A DNA stretch of 64,000 nucleotides. It comes from Cycas panzhihuaensis (lineage: Eukaryota > Cycadophyta). This document shows positions 32,214-43,755 of the stretch, piece after piece. The notes under the pieces are model-generated. The model had not been told where the DNA came from. It made no database searches and saw nothing but the letters and a program-made list of their open reading frames with translations. Position numbers and translations under genes: made by a program. Location: NCBI GenBank assembly GCA_023213395.1, contig CM041465.1:15438001-15502000 (forward strand). Reading direction: 5' to 3'. Numbering within the stretch: the stretch's first letter is position 1; every line of letters begins with the position of its first letter.

Positions 32214-33501
32214 CCCGCCTTTACTGTTTACAATGTTAAGTCAGACCCCTAGACCATCTCTAAATTTTACAAATTTTTCTCTACCAAGTGGCTTGGTAAA
32301 GATATTTGTTGTCTGTTGCTCTTGTTGAGAAGATAAGGTCCCAACCCTTAAACCGCCACCAAGATCTTAACTATTCTTGCAACTAGTTACAAGAATTGAA
32401 ACTAAAATTTAACATGCACGTTCTTAAATCAGAGATAAAACAATAAAATGAACAAGAAAGCCAAGCATCAGATATACACCTGATATAATGTGGTAAAACC
32501 CTAGCAGTGTGCTAGGGAAATATCCACACAAGAAAGGTATCGATCTTTATTGTCAAAGAATGGAGAAAATGTACATAATCTGTAGCAGAGTGCTCACAAC
32601 AACAACAATCAGCCGCCCAACTCCTCATAGTACATTGAACATTATCAACATGATGAAAAATGCCCTAAATCTGGCTACATGAGAGAGTCATACAAGGCAC
32701 AAATCTCAACCGTAGAATCTAGAATATTTTTAGCGAACGACCTTGATTCTCTTTACAATTTAATATACTTTCCAGTGCTAGATTTTTTGGTCGGGGGCTA
32801 TCGCCCTTCGCACCCCCCTGGCCAAGGAGGGCTCCCGCCCCTCTTGGAACCCCCTGAGGAAGGTTTGGGGGGGAAACCGCACTGCCAACCTGTCAAAATT
32901 TTAGCCTGCAAATCATTATTGTCACATTACCTAACAGCTTTATAGGTCTATACTGAAGGTTGATCTCACCATTCTGCACATGCTCTCTGATGAAGTGATG
33001 ATGAACTTTAATATGTTTGGTCCTTGCATGAAAATCAAGATTCTTGGCTAACTTGAGCACACTTTGATTGTCGCAATATATCTTGGTGGGGTGATCCTGT
33101 TCAAGTCCAAGTTTCTTAAGAATCCGTTATAGCCAGATAGCTTTACAAGCTGCGCTGACTGCAATTTTGTACTCGCTTCAGTGGAGGACAAGGTAACATT
33201 GGGTTGCTTCTTGCAACTCCACGAAACAATTTCTAAACCAAGGGTAAAATAGTAACCCGGGGTTGATCTCCTGTTATCCTGACAACTTGCCCCAATCAGA
33301 ATCTGAGAACCCTTCCAGAGTGAAGTTCTCATCATGTGTATACTGAAGGCCATGTTGCAATGTGCCTTTGATGTATTTGAATATGCGTTTGGCTACATTC
33401 CAATGCTTTTGATTGGGCTGAGACATGTATCTGGAGCAAATTCCAACTGTAAATGAGATATCTGGGCGAGTGTTGGTGAGATAGATGAGGTTACTAATCA
33501 A
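32214..33501 (-). pseudogene. pol: J RNase H, interrupted by M
   Basis: From right: [19 protein letters not shown] (33490 downward), FKYIKGTLQHGLQY, FSDSDW then a frameshift near 33285. [13 protein letters not shown]-type and ACKAIWL homology continue in other frames to [12 protein letters not shown] and ARTKHIKVHHHFIREHVQNGEI (about 33030-32960). M splits the frame at 32942/32322. The last segment, EQQTTNIFTKPLGREKF, follows at 32317-32255 and ends before the polypurine tract. Confidence 0.88.
32323..32936 (-). repeat. M: probable solo LTR (614 bp) inside J RNase H
   Basis: Bounded by TGTTGAGAAGATAAGG and TTACCTAACA, and flanked by GCTCT (32318-32322) and GCTTT (32937-32941), a TSD with one mismatch. 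The flanks join into the RNase H reading that is continuous in B. Read on the minus strand it starts TGTTAGGTAATGTG and ends ATCTTCTCAACA, typical LTR ends. It contains an 8-bp inverted repeat CCCTAGCA/TGCTAGGG near 32501-32519 and a GC-rich stretch at 32790-32890. No coding. A small non-autonomous element is the alternative. Confidence 0.8.
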
Positions 33502-34330
33502 CTACCAGTAAAGAGTGGGATCTGCTGGTTCAGCTTCCTCATTGAGAGTAAGCTTTGTTCCATTCTCCATGGGTGTAGGCGTTGGTTTGCAGTCATGCAT
33601 CCTGAACCGCTGCAAAATGTTCCAAGAATATTTTGCTTGGGAGATGAAGATATAGCTTGGTTGTTGCCATACTTCAAAGCCTAGAAAATAATGGAGAACT
33701 CTAAGATCTGTCATCTCGAAACTCCTCTTCAAATCATCTTGGAGAATCTGTACCATCTTAGTGTCATTACCAATGATCACTAAGTCATCAACATACAAGA
33801 CAATGAAGATAGCATGGTCTTTCCCAACTTTGATTTACAAGTTAGGATCTAAAGTAGATCGATGATACACATGTCTCAAAAAATAATCATCAATCTTTGA
33901 GTACCATGCTCTTGGAGCTTGTTTCAAACCATACAACGCCTTCTTTAGGCGACAAACTAAGTGCTTCTTGCCTTGTACTTTGTAACCAAGAGGTTGCTCC
34001 AAGTATACCTCCTCTTGAAGACCGCCATTGAGAAAGACGCTCTTTATGTCCATCTGATAAACCAGCCATTTACATTGAGCTGCTAAGGCCAAGATGAGTT
34101 TGATGGTGTTCATGTTGGCGACAGGTGCAAAAGTCTCCTCATAATGTATTCCTTCTTTTTGTTTGAAGCCTTTTGCAACAAGGCAGGCCTTCTGGCGCTT
34201 AAGTGTATCATCAGAATGGAATTTGGTCTTGTAGACCCATTTGCAACTGATTGCCTGTTTGTGTTTAGGCAATTCAACCAAATTCCAAGTTCCATTATTT
34301 TAAATAGAATGGATTTCTTCATCCATTGCA
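33502..34330 (-). pseudogene. pol: J reverse transcriptase
   Basis: 34281-33835 encodes [55 protein letters not shown] and [19 protein letters not shown]. After a TAA (33832-33834) the frame continues at 33798 with an intact YVDDLVIIGND, then FEMTDLRVLHYFLGFE and ADPTLYW-stop-L at 33501. The stop is TAG where G has Gln (CAG). The two halves share one frame, so only nonsense changes break this domain. Confidence 0.92.
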
Positions 34331-34335
34331 GCTTT

Positions 34336-35990
34336 CTAATTTTCATTTTTAAAAGCCTTCTCAAAGGTGGAACGCTCATCAACACAAAGCACTTCAGCCA
34401 TAAGTGCATAATTGGTTTGCTGCTTATATCTTGATGGATGTTTTCCTTCAACAATCTGGCCGTCCTGAATGATCTGAGTATACCATTTGGGCAACTTTTG
34501 GACTGATGTGACTCGAACTTCAAGATCTTCCGGTCTAAGTGGTTGATCAACAGAAGATGTACTAGGATCAAGTGGAGCTGATTCTGATGATGTGGACAGA
34601 CCAGCCGGTGCAGATGATGTATTTGGTGTTGAAGATTGAGAGGGAAGAAAGTCCTTTATAATCTTCTTGCCTTTATCAATAGGAGGTTGGATTGATGATG
34701 AATCCAACTCCTTATGTTCATCTTTTACAAAGATTACATCTCTTGAAAGATGTATTTTATTTCTAATGGGATCATACAACTTGTAAGCTTTGCTATGAAT
34801 GGCATAGCCTACAAAAATGCATTTTAGACTATGCTTGTCTAATTTTGATCTCTGCTGATCGAGGATGTGCATATAAGCAGTGCACCCAAATATCCTCAAA
34901 TGGATGACAGTTCGCTTTTTGTCAGACCATGCCTCCTCTGGTGTGATGTTGGTGACTGTTGATGTTGGATTATGATTTGCCACATAGGTAGCTGTGTGGA
35001 ATGCCTCTGCCCAGTAAGCTCGAGTGAGTCCTTTTGCATGCATCATTGCTTTGGCTTTGTTTGCCAAAGTTCTATTCATCCTTTCAGAGACTCCGTTTTG
35101 TTGAGGAGTATGAGGAATGGTAAGCTGTCTTCGAATGTCTTTATCCTTGCAGAAGTGGGTGAATTCCTTTGAAGTGAATTCACCTCCATTGTTTGACCTT
35201 AGAATTTTGATTGAATGGCCATACTCATTCTCCACTTCAAGCTTGAATTCCTTAAACATTTGGAATGCTTTAGACTTGTGTTTGATGAAGTAAACCCAAA
35301 CTTTGTGGGAGAAGTCGTCAATGAAGGAGATGTAATACAAAGCTCCTCCAAAGGATGCGATGGACATAGGTCCACACAAATTTGAATGTATCAACTGCAA
35401 AGGATACAATGCATGCTAAGCTTTGCCTTTAGGGAAAGGCAAGGGATGTTGCGTCCCCATTATACATGCTGCACAAAGACATTTTGAACCATAAACCTTT
35501 GGAAGCCCATGCACCATATTCTTGTTCATCATCTGCTTGATATTGTCTAAGCTCAGGTGGCCTAGACGTTGATGCCAAAGTTGCATCTTGGACAAAGATT
35601 GAGTGACAATGGAACCAGAGTAAGCAGAATCAAGTATTATATTATTAGCATTCGACTTGTAAAGACCATGATTCTCATGTCCAATAGCCACCACTTGATC
35701 ATTCTTGTCACTTGTTATACATTTTCCATTTTTGAACACAATGCTCATCTGTTACTTGTCCAATTTGCTAACAGATAGCAGACTCTTCTCCATGGAAGGT
35801 ATAAGGTAGGCATTACCATTTGGAAATGTGGATAAAGTATTGGAAGGATAATGAAATAGGGCAATTGTGCCAATGCCAAAAATCTTAACTGACTCATTAT
35901 TGCCGAAGGTCACTAATTGACCCTTCCTTGATGTCACAAAGGAGTTCTTCACTCCCTAGTCATGTGTTGAGTTGCCCCTGAGTCAATGAT
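34336..35990 (-). pseudogene. pol: J protease and integrase
   Basis: Protease box SWIIDSGATQHMT near 35990-35950 is intact, then a TAG. 35952-35752 and 35748-35416 give VTFGNNESVKIFGIGTIA, the zinc domain WHQRLGHLSLDNIKQM and CAACIMGTQH. A 357-codon frame (35409-34336) holds the integrase core. Both catalytic Asp positions are Asn: LIHSNLCGPM (about 35385) and LRSNNGGEF (about 35195). Glu remains in GVSERMNRT (about 35085). The C-terminal IFGCTAYMHI, VGYAIHSKAYKLYDP and a linker complete it. As written the integrase cannot be catalytic. Confidence 0.92.
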
Positions 35991-37046
35991 CCAAGATTGA
36001 TCAACTTTTGAGGTATGATAAGCACAAAATAGCTTATCCTCATTTGCAACCTGATTAAAGTGGCGTTGATTGCCACCTCTAAAATCCCCCCTTCCTCTTT
36101 GACCTCCTCGATATGCACCTCGATCTGATCGAGGGGGTTGCTGCTACTGTTGTTGTTGAAACCGCTGCTGCTGTTGGAATTATCGATGTGGCTGCTGCTG
36201 TCTCTCATGCTGCTAACGTGGCTGCAACTGTTGTCGCGTGTGTTAGAGATTGGCTTGTTTCTTTCTACAATCAGGAGCTATGTGGCCCACTTTGCCACAA
36301 TAATGATAGATGACATTGGTCTTTGAGGAACCAATGCTCATGTTCCTAAATTGCTTTGAGAGTGATGGTTTGAGATTTTGCTTGGCCTTTGATTTCGCTG
36401 TGAATGCTCCTGAAGTGGATGGCTCATCATCATCTTCCTTGATATAAATCTGCTCCTTTTGTAGCAACAAACTTTCAAGTTCATTGAAAGACATTCTTTT
36501 AACTGAACCATCTGGTATAGTGGATGATATAAATCCATTATAATCTTTAGGCAATGCTTTAACAATTGTTGTTACAAGCTTGTCCCTGGAAGCAGGTTTA
36601 CCCAATGTATTCAATTCATTACATATCTCCTTGATGGAGGAAAGAAAAGTCGTCATAGGCTTGACAAATTTCAAAGAATACAATTTGGCTTTCACCATCA
36701 AAATGTGAGCTTCATCTTGCCTTTCATATAAAGACGATAAAATATCTCATGCTTCCTTAAAAGTTTTTGCACATACAATATTTTGATCAACATGAACATC
36801 TATGATCATATGTAAAAATGCCAAAGCAATTTTATCTTTGGCTTCCCAAGCAGCAACACGAGCAGTATCAGGATGAACAATAACACCATCATCTTCAATA
36901 GGTACAGGTTGAGGTATTTGTTCAGAAACATAACTCCAAATTTCATTCATTATTAAGAGGTTTTGTGTTACCCTCTTCTATTCTTGATAGTTATCTTGTC
37001 CTGTTAATCTGATGGTACATGCATTAAGCATATTTATAGTAGTCAT
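35991..37046 (-). pseudogene. gag: J gag
   Basis: Begins at the ATG at 37046, equivalent to that of G (M-T-T-I-N-M-L-N-A-C-T-I-R-L). A TAG replaces Trp early (QE-stop-KRVTQNLL), then 36950-36747 and, after a TGA at a Trp position, 36701-36243: AKLYSLKFVKPMTTFL, LPKDYNGFISSTIPDG. The zinc knuckle YHYCGKVGHIAPDC has lost its first Cys. The Gln/Arg-rich tail is frame-shifted. Confidence 0.9.
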
Positions 37047-39361
37047 GTTGATATTGTAAAGCTTGAAGCTAGCAGATGACTTGGAAACTCAAAACTTTCG
37101 TCGCTTAAGTTCCATCTTCTAACAAACCAATAGTCTTGGTCTTACTAGAAGATCCAACAACTGAATGGAGTGATGAGGGGTGGAGGACTAGGCTAAAGAG
37201 TTGGTCCAACCCTGATCTATAGAAGAGATCCAACAGTTGGCCAAGTCAAATCTAAGACAAGGCAGGTAGGGTTGATCTGCATGGATGTACCATGCTTTCC
37301 TTGGGATTCACAGCGCCCAATAACACCCTTTTCGAACCTCCTTTCCCTTAAGCAACCTTATTTGTCGTGCATTGACCGTATGGTCGGTTGGTCCTCTAGG
37401 GAATGCACCAAGCTTAAGGTTAGTTTAGAGACAAGGTTTGAACCTTTTTCGGGCCTCTCCTACTTGATTTTAAAGTCACTTTTTAGAAGATTAAAGTGGA
37501 CTTAGAGTTTATTTTACTTGGATGATGTACTTTATGAAAGATGCTTAATTAAACTTACAATGAAAGAGCTTCAAAGAAGCAAACTAGTACATCCAATGAA
37601 CACTTAGAAGTGTTTGTTACAAGAGCACTTTATGAAGTGAAATAGTGCTATCAAATCCAAGTAAAAAAAAGTGCTCGAGTACAATGAGAAATGTTTGAGA
37701 AAGTAAGCACTTGAAAAAGATGCGAAGTACTTAAAAAGCAAAGCCTTGTGATGAAGAATGCAAGTGGGTTCCTTTTAATGCTGAAGATGAAGAGGAGAAG
37801 ACCACTTGCAAAATGAAGACACCAAGCATTAAGTGTTGGGACTTTAAAATAGTCCCAACGATCAACAAAATAAAGTGATTTTATTAAGTAAAAATATTCT
37901 TGAGCACTTTTTTGTGACTAAGGGCAATAGGTCACCATGCAAGGTGCCTTAAAAAGAGTGTTGAAATAGTGATAAATATCATTTTGACAAAATATCAACA
38001 CTTTAAAATCATTTTTAACAAGGCTTTTTAACACTTGTACACACGAAATAAGTGTTAAATAAAGCTTGAAATGCCAAAAAACAAAGGCTGAAATTCAAAA
38101 TTTTTGAAACTTTGAGCAGCAAAGACATCGTGTAGAGAGCCTTAATAAGCACTTTAAAACAAGTATTTTAAATCTTCAATGATGAGGAAATGACTTAGTA
38201 TCAGTCACTTAATGAACTTACTAAGTACCAAGAAGATTTTAGACTTCAAAAAGTGAAAAAAAGATGATTTTTTTTCCTTAAAAAATTTAAGCTAAAGGTC
38301 ACCATGCAAGGTGCCTTGACTAAGAAAAACTCAAAGAAGGAAAAGAAATTCACTTTTTAATGTGAAAAATCATAGAAAATACTTGATTTAGTCCCTTTTG
38401 TCACTAAAGTGAAATTGATGATGTTAAAAAACTAAAAAAATCATTGAGAAAATGTTGAATTTGGTTTAAAAAGTGATTTTTCAATGATTAAAAGCACTTA
38501 GCATAAGACTTTAAAGTAAATAAACTTTATCAAAAAGAGAATATTCTTAAAGTTATAATCTAAGGTTTAAAATGATAAAGTTCTTTTAAAAATTTTCAAA
38601 AAATGAAAAAGTCGATGAAACGACGTTGCAGGGGTGACTTCCGAATCAGGCAGGTGCTTGTATCTTCGTGTAGCGTCCACGGATTGAGACAAAAATGAAG
38701 GAGCAGGGTCGCATATCAAGGACAGAGGTACAACTTAGATTTGAGCTTGTTCTATCGCTTGTGGAGTAAGAACGAACTAAATGAAGCTATGGCTGGGCGC
38801 ACGGTGAAAGGAAGATGAAACAGCCATACAACACTGTTTAGTGCTTGTTTCTCCTTCGTGAACTGTCCGTGGGGCCCAACAAAAGATGTGCAGACTTTCT
38901 CAGGTGAGCAGAGTGCTTCAACAGGAGTGTATGAGTATTTTGAATTTCTGAGGTGGGGTTTGAGGGCTGAAAATTGCCCAGACTTGACACACATCTTGCA
39001 GAATGACTGAAGCTTGAGATTAACTCAGCCAGTGAGGTTTAGAAAACCTCATAACAGTCCAACACCCTGATCTGCAGGAAAAATCAACTAAAAAAACCAA
39101 TTTTTGATGAAAAAACACAAGAAAATGCGAGTAAATTAGCTCAAAACCTCAAATGATGGTCTGAAAAAAAAATTCAGATCAGTGTATAATGAGCTCCAAC
39201 CTTTAGAATACTCCATAAAAAGCCTTGATCTGCAGTTGTGAGCTTAAACAATTCTTGGATCGCCTTCAGAGAGCCAAGGTTGTCACCAAGGGGTTGTAAA
39301 ACCCACTCTAAATCTCCCTTAAACAAGAAAAAATCAGAACAGAGGGAACTAGTCTCCTCTA
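37047..39361 (-). other. J untranslated leader (2.3 kb)
   Basis: AT-rich, with many short GCACTT/AAGTGC words and no convincing coding frame. The motif GGTCACCATGCAAGGTGCC occurs twice (37930-37948 and 38297-38315), the reverse complement of the single copy in the plus-strand leader of G. The segment 38600-39360 is homologous in position to the GC-richer part of the G leader. Confidence 0.72.
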
Positions 39362-39373
39362 GCTCTGATACCA
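39362..39373 (-). promoter_or_regulatory. J primer-binding site
   Basis: TGGTATCAGAGC on the minus strand, two bases from the LTR end; canonical. Confidence 0.94.
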
Positions 39374-39375
39374 AA

Positions 39376-39898
39376 TGTTGAAAGGGCCAAAAGGCCTATG
39401 AAAACCAAGATTTAGGAGATAGATTCACTCTAGTTCTAGAAAGCAAGAGATTTAAACTAACAATGAAAATGAGATTAACATAAGCAAGATCGAAGCACAA
39501 AGAGAGAGCAAATGATATCAAATGGGAGGGGATGGAATTGGTCCAATCTCCAAATGAATATCAATTTGATTAGCAAATTGGCAGCATAACAATATAGCTC
39601 CAACTCTATATGAGAAACATGAGAAAGTCTCAATATATAGAGTGACAGAAGAGACCTAAGGCATTAGATGTTTGACAAATGTTAAACATCCAAGGTACAT
39701 GCCTTGCATGTAGGACGTGTCCTTTGGGCTCTCAAGTGAGCAAACTGCTGTATTTGACCCTTAAGCAACAATGTTGTGTCATTAGGAAAGAATGTGGGTG
39801 TGCACTTTATCATTTAAGTGACAAGTCATCCCATAAAGTACAAATAATACATGAAAAATAAAGTACATATACTTAACATGTAAACATAAGGTTTAACA
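39376..39898 (-). repeat. J 5' LTR (523 bp)
   Basis: Minus-strand TGTTAAACCTTATG ... GGCCCTTTCAACA. Its inverted repeat copy at 39667-39691 has decayed by one mismatch. Paired with 31677-32213. Confidence 0.93.
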
Positions 39899-40004
39899 GG
39901 TGCCACTTGTCACACTAAAGGAGAACGGGGCAGATGATACATGACCCTTATAAGAGACTTTAGACATCCTAGATAAAACATTACTTTAAACATTAGCTTT
40001 TATA
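39899..40004 (-). repeat. H 5' LTR, U3-side fragment
   Basis: Begins with the J TSD copy GGTGC (39899-39903, one mismatch to GGTGT) and continues the H LTR to its outer end at 40004, next to D and the GATAT TSD. It matches 11507-11604. Confidence 0.88.
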
Positions 40005-41773
40005 GATATCACAAGGTGAACACCAGGTAACTGTGAATGCAACTCCACATGATGTCATTCCAAGTACTTGTGGTGAAACTCCAGATCAGGAACCCAATTC
40101 ATCCGGGCATAATAACATCACCAACAATCCAAATCAATCACCTAGACCACCTGAAAAGAAAGTACCAAAATGGTATCTAAAAACAATGGAGGAATCATAG
40201 GTAGATCCAGATCTTATGCAAGAAGGCAGAAGAACTAGAAGTCAAACACATTATGGTCCTACTACCCAACATGAAATCTCATTTCAACAAGCTCAAGATG
40301 ATCCTCACTGGAGAAAAGCAATTGTGAAGAAATGGAGTCAATCTTAAGTAATAAAACATAGAATTTGACAAACCTACCACCAGATAAACCTGTTGTTGGG
40401 TGTCAATGGCTATACAAGATTAAGGAAAAGGCAGATGAATCAATTGAGAAATATAAGGCTTGCTTTGTGGTAAAGGGATACTCCCAGACTCGAGGGATAG
40501 ACTATGAAGAAACCTTTGCTCCTGTCAGTAAAATGACAACGATCAGAACGATGATTGCATTAGCTGCAATGAATAACTGGCATGTATATCAGATGGATGT
40601 CAAAGGGGCCTTCCTCAATGGGGATCTTCAAGAGGAAGTATACATGGAGCAACCTCCTGGAAGCTCTTTATTGGCTAAAACAAGCCCCTAGGTCTTGGTA
40701 TGCTAAAATTGACTCCTACCTATAAGGTATTGGGATGAAATGATTAGATGCGGATTCTAGACTTTATATTCATGTCGACAACAATAACCGGATGCCTACT
40801 CTCGTGTTATATGTGGATGATTTGATACTGACTGGAAACAACACTGGTTGGATCAACTCTTTACGACTTCAACTTTTAAAGACCTTCAAAATGACAGACC
40901 TAGGAAAAATTCACTATTACTTAGGGATAGAGATTCATAAGTGGGTAGATGGAATCTTCATACATCTAAGCAAGTATACAACCTAGATACTGGAAGACTT
41001 CAACATGACACATTGCAAACCATCTCCAACACTTATGTGCACTGGAACCAAGTTGACTGTTGATCAAGAAGGAGAACTAGTGAATGAAACCCTTTATAGG
41101 AAACTAGTTGGGAACCTCATATATCTCACCTCAACTCGACCATACATAGTATTTGTTATGGGATTAATCTCAAGATTCATGTCTACACCAAAAGAATCTT
41201 ATTGGAAAGTTGCAAAGCATAATCTACGATACTTACAAGGGACAGAGTACTATGATATTCATTATAGAAATCAAGGATCAACTCATTTAATTGGGTACTA
41301 TGACTTAGATTGGGCAGGAGACATTGAGAACCGAAAATCCACATCTGGTTACTATTTTGATCTAGGAAATGAAATCATATCATGGAGAACCAAGAAGCAG
41401 TCCACTATTTCCTTGTCTACATCTCAAGCTGAGTATCAAGCTACTGTACAATCATCCTGTGAGGCTATCTGGCTTAGATGGCTTCTGGAAGAATTACAGT
41501 TTCCTCAAGCTTCCCCAACTCTAATCAACTGTGACAACTAGAGTACACCATTCAAATGACCAAGAACCCGGTTTTCCATGCTCGAATGAAGCACATTGAA
41601 GTTCACCATCACTTCATTCGGGAGAAAGTAGATAGAGGGGAAATCAAGCTAATCTATTATCCCAACTTTGAACATCTTGCAGACATCTTCACAAAGCCTC
41701 TTCCCAAGGACAAATTCTTGTACCTTATAGACAAGATTGGCATGAAGGAAAAGGATCGGATATTAAGAGGGGA
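40005..41773 (+). pseudogene. pol: D reverse transcriptase and RNase H (after H)
   Basis: Resumes the linker after integrase (PPEKKVPKWYLKTMEES, stop near 40198). RT: 40365-40691 gives [38 protein letters not shown] and [19 protein letters not shown]. About 60-70 bases are missing near 40665, between QPPG and [24 protein letters not shown] is intact (about 40810). 41005-41541 gives YRKLVGNLIYLTSTRP, DLDWAGDIENRKSTSGY (RNase H), STSQAEYQATV and NCDN. TAG at 41539-41541 replaces Gln; the rest (KHIEVHHHFIREKV, FTKPLPKDKF) runs to 41760. The polypurine tract AAGAGGGGA is at 41765-41773. Confidence 0.9.
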
Positions 41774-41923
41774 CATTAAAATATAATGTTTTATCCTTTG
41801 TATATTAATGTATTATATCTGGTAACTTAACTGTAACATTTAGTGTAAAGTCATGTAACATAAATGTAACGGATTATGTTACTCTTACTTCTAATCTTAA
41901 TGGGTTATTAGAGGCCTCATATG
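41774..41923 (+). repeat. D 3' LTR, left part
   Basis: Starts CATTAAAATATAATG, so the terminal TG of the 5' LTR has become CA. It is interrupted by E. The last bases TCATATG (41917-41923) correspond to the TSD TCATG with two extra bases. Confidence 0.9.
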
Positions 41924-42288
41924 TGACGATGTTAATGTCACATGGTCATTTCATGAAGTTAGAATTAGATAAAGTCACTTTTATGTTTATAACTTTAGGA
42001 TAAGGTGACTATGCCTAAGTCACTTAAGTGAAATGACATAAAGTTCATTTCATTGCAATTTCATGTAATCTCATTTGAATGTCATTGGGAGGGAAAACTC
42101 AAATTCCAAACCCTAATGAGCATCCTCATTATATAAGCTGAAATTACATGGAGAGTGAATATATTCTACACTTCTCCTCTTTGAGCTCAAGCTATTAGCA
42201 TTTTCTTGTTGAGTACATTGTGCTTGTCTCCACTATTTGCCATTGTGTAGTGTTAGTGCACTAGATCCCTAGATCCATTCCCTCAACA
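41924..42288 (+). repeat. E 5' LTR (365 bp)
   Basis: TGACGATGTTAATG ... CATTCCCTCAACA. It contains the palindrome TCACTTAAGTGA at 42020-42031 and a TATATAAGC box at 42131-42139. Confidence 0.95.
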
Positions 42289-42290
42289 AG

Positions 42291-42302
42291 TGGTATCAGA
42301 GC
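42291..42302 (+). promoter_or_regulatory. E primer-binding site
   Basis: TGGTATCAGAGC two bases after the LTR; canonical initiator-Met type. Confidence 0.95.
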
Positions 42303-42914
42303 CATTGGGTGGATCCTAGTGCGACACTCACTTGCAAGGAGATTGGAAGCTATGTTCTCCTCTTCTTCACCATTCATGTGAAGTGAAGAGTTGAGATTTT
42401 TTTTAAAATCCATTTTTTTAAAGCTCTTTTTATAGCAGATTTTTAGTACAAAATTATATGTTGTTGTACTATTTTATTTCTGCAGATAAGAGGAAGGAGT
42501 GTGGCTGCTTAAAAGCAACATATTTGCAGGCTTAAAAGAGCACAGGAATTGCTCAGCTGATAGCAATTTTCAGCCATCTTTTTGAGCCCCAAATCTGGCA
42601 TTTTGGCCATTTTTTTGCAAAGAAAGTCAAATTTCAAGGTTGCGAAGAAGATATCGTGACTCTCATCGATTAGAGGCAGATTTTAAAGTATAAAATCAAA
42701 CCAGACGGACGCTGCACGGCCAGATGGATTTTCGTACAACGATACAGCCACAAAATCAAAGTGCTCAAAATCGCACGAAATTTCACCAGTAGGTGCGTCT
42801 TGGCCTCCTAAACACTTTTGTCTACTGGAGCGACGCGGGATTTTGAGTTTAAAGGGGTCAAACAGCCTGTTTTTGCAGCCATTATCCAAATTTAAAAATC
42901 TCAGATCTAGAAAA
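42303..42914 (+). other. E leader, part 1
   Basis: Non-coding. The block at 42763-42830 (GAAATTTCACCAGTAGGTG) matches the leaders of D, L and H. It ends at the K insertion with TSD GAAAA (42910-42914). Confidence 0.75.
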
Positions 42915-43247
42915 CGATGGAGCCGGAGGAGCAGAGCAGGACATCACGAGACTTTCATCTTGAGTACAACGGCGATTTCCGAAAGAGTGGCGGTGTTAAT
43001 AAACACCAGGGAGGTATTCCCAACCCTTAAATAGAGATTCGGGGAGGCGTCGGGCGCCATCACCCTAGCTGCACAATAATTAAGGTTAGTTTGAAAAAAT
43101 ATAAAAAATAAATAACGGTAATACGTACCTCACGTGAGTGGTCGGTCCCAAGCTCACGAACGGTTCAAGGTGCCCTAGGGGCCCTCAAAGGTGGCTTTGA
43201 GGGGCCCTAAGTGCTCTAGTGCATAAACATTGGGATTATTCCCAACA
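42915..43247 (-). repeat. K 3' LTR (333 bp) with polypurine tract beside it
   Basis: Minus-strand TGTTGGGAATAATC after the tract TATGGGGGAGAA (43248-43259). The outer end is ...CCATCG where the partner has ...CCATCA. Hairpins: GGTGTT/AACACC at 42992-43007 and a 13-bp near-perfect stem at 43178-43207. Confidence 0.93.
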
Positions 43248-43259
43248 TTCTCCCCCATA

Positions 43260-43755
43260 AGCCCAATGTGTATGACTCCTAAATCATCTCGAACTTTTCA
43301 AACTTGATTTTTCCCAAGGCCTTTGTAAAAATATCCATTGTTTGATCTTCGGTGCTACAATAAGTCAACTCTATCTCGCTCGCTTGTACAAGTTCCCGAA
43401 TAAAGTGGTATTGTGTTTCAATGTGCTTTGTTCGCTGTGGAATACTGGATTTTTGGTCATTTGAATAGCGCCCGATTGTCACACCAAATGTTAGTGGGGC
43501 CTTTGCTTAATTTGAAAATCTCGTAAGAGTCTTCTTAACCATTGATTCACGGGCTCCTAACATGCGGCTTTATATTCCGCCTACTGTGGATAAGGAAAGC
43601 GGATTTTGTTTCTTTGAACTCCAAGCTCACTGATCCCATACTAAATGCATAACCGTAAGTAGATTTCTATCATCAATATCACCAATCAATCAACTGTAAC
43701 CCGTTAACCGAAACTCGGATGTAGGTTTGTAGTATAGTCCAAAGTCCAAGTCCCT
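43260..43755 (-). pseudogene. pol: K RNase H, degenerate
   Basis: The rightmost homology follows directly from RT. The clearest part is 43482-43279: RTKHIETQYHFIRELVQASEIELTYC and DIFTKALGKIKF, equivalent to C 58850-58990. The catalytic middle (43500-43750) is frame-shifted and only fragments are readable. Confidence 0.8.

Larger units (their letters stand above)
31677..39898 (-). mobile_element. Element J: minus-strand copia element of the B/G family
   Basis: Inserted in the 5' LTR of H with TSD GGTGT (31672-31676) and GGTGC (39899-39903). LTRs of 537 and 523 bp differ at roughly 7% of positions by eye. Order on the minus strand: LTR, primer site, 2.3-kb leader, gag, protease, integrase, RT, RNase H (interrupted by M), polypurine tract, LTR. 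Confidence 0.93.
11403..40004 (-). mobile_element. Element H: minus-strand copia element carrying I, G and J
   Basis: Flanked by a perfect TSD, GATAT at 11398-11402 and 40005-40009. On the minus strand it reads 5' LTR (40004-39904 plus 31676-31577), primer site, leader, gag (split by G and then by I), protease, integrase, RT, polypurine tract, 3' LTR. Nested DNA accounts for most of its 28.6 kb span; H alone is about 5 kb. Its pol is closest to A among the elements here. Most of RNase H is deleted. Confidence 0.9.
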
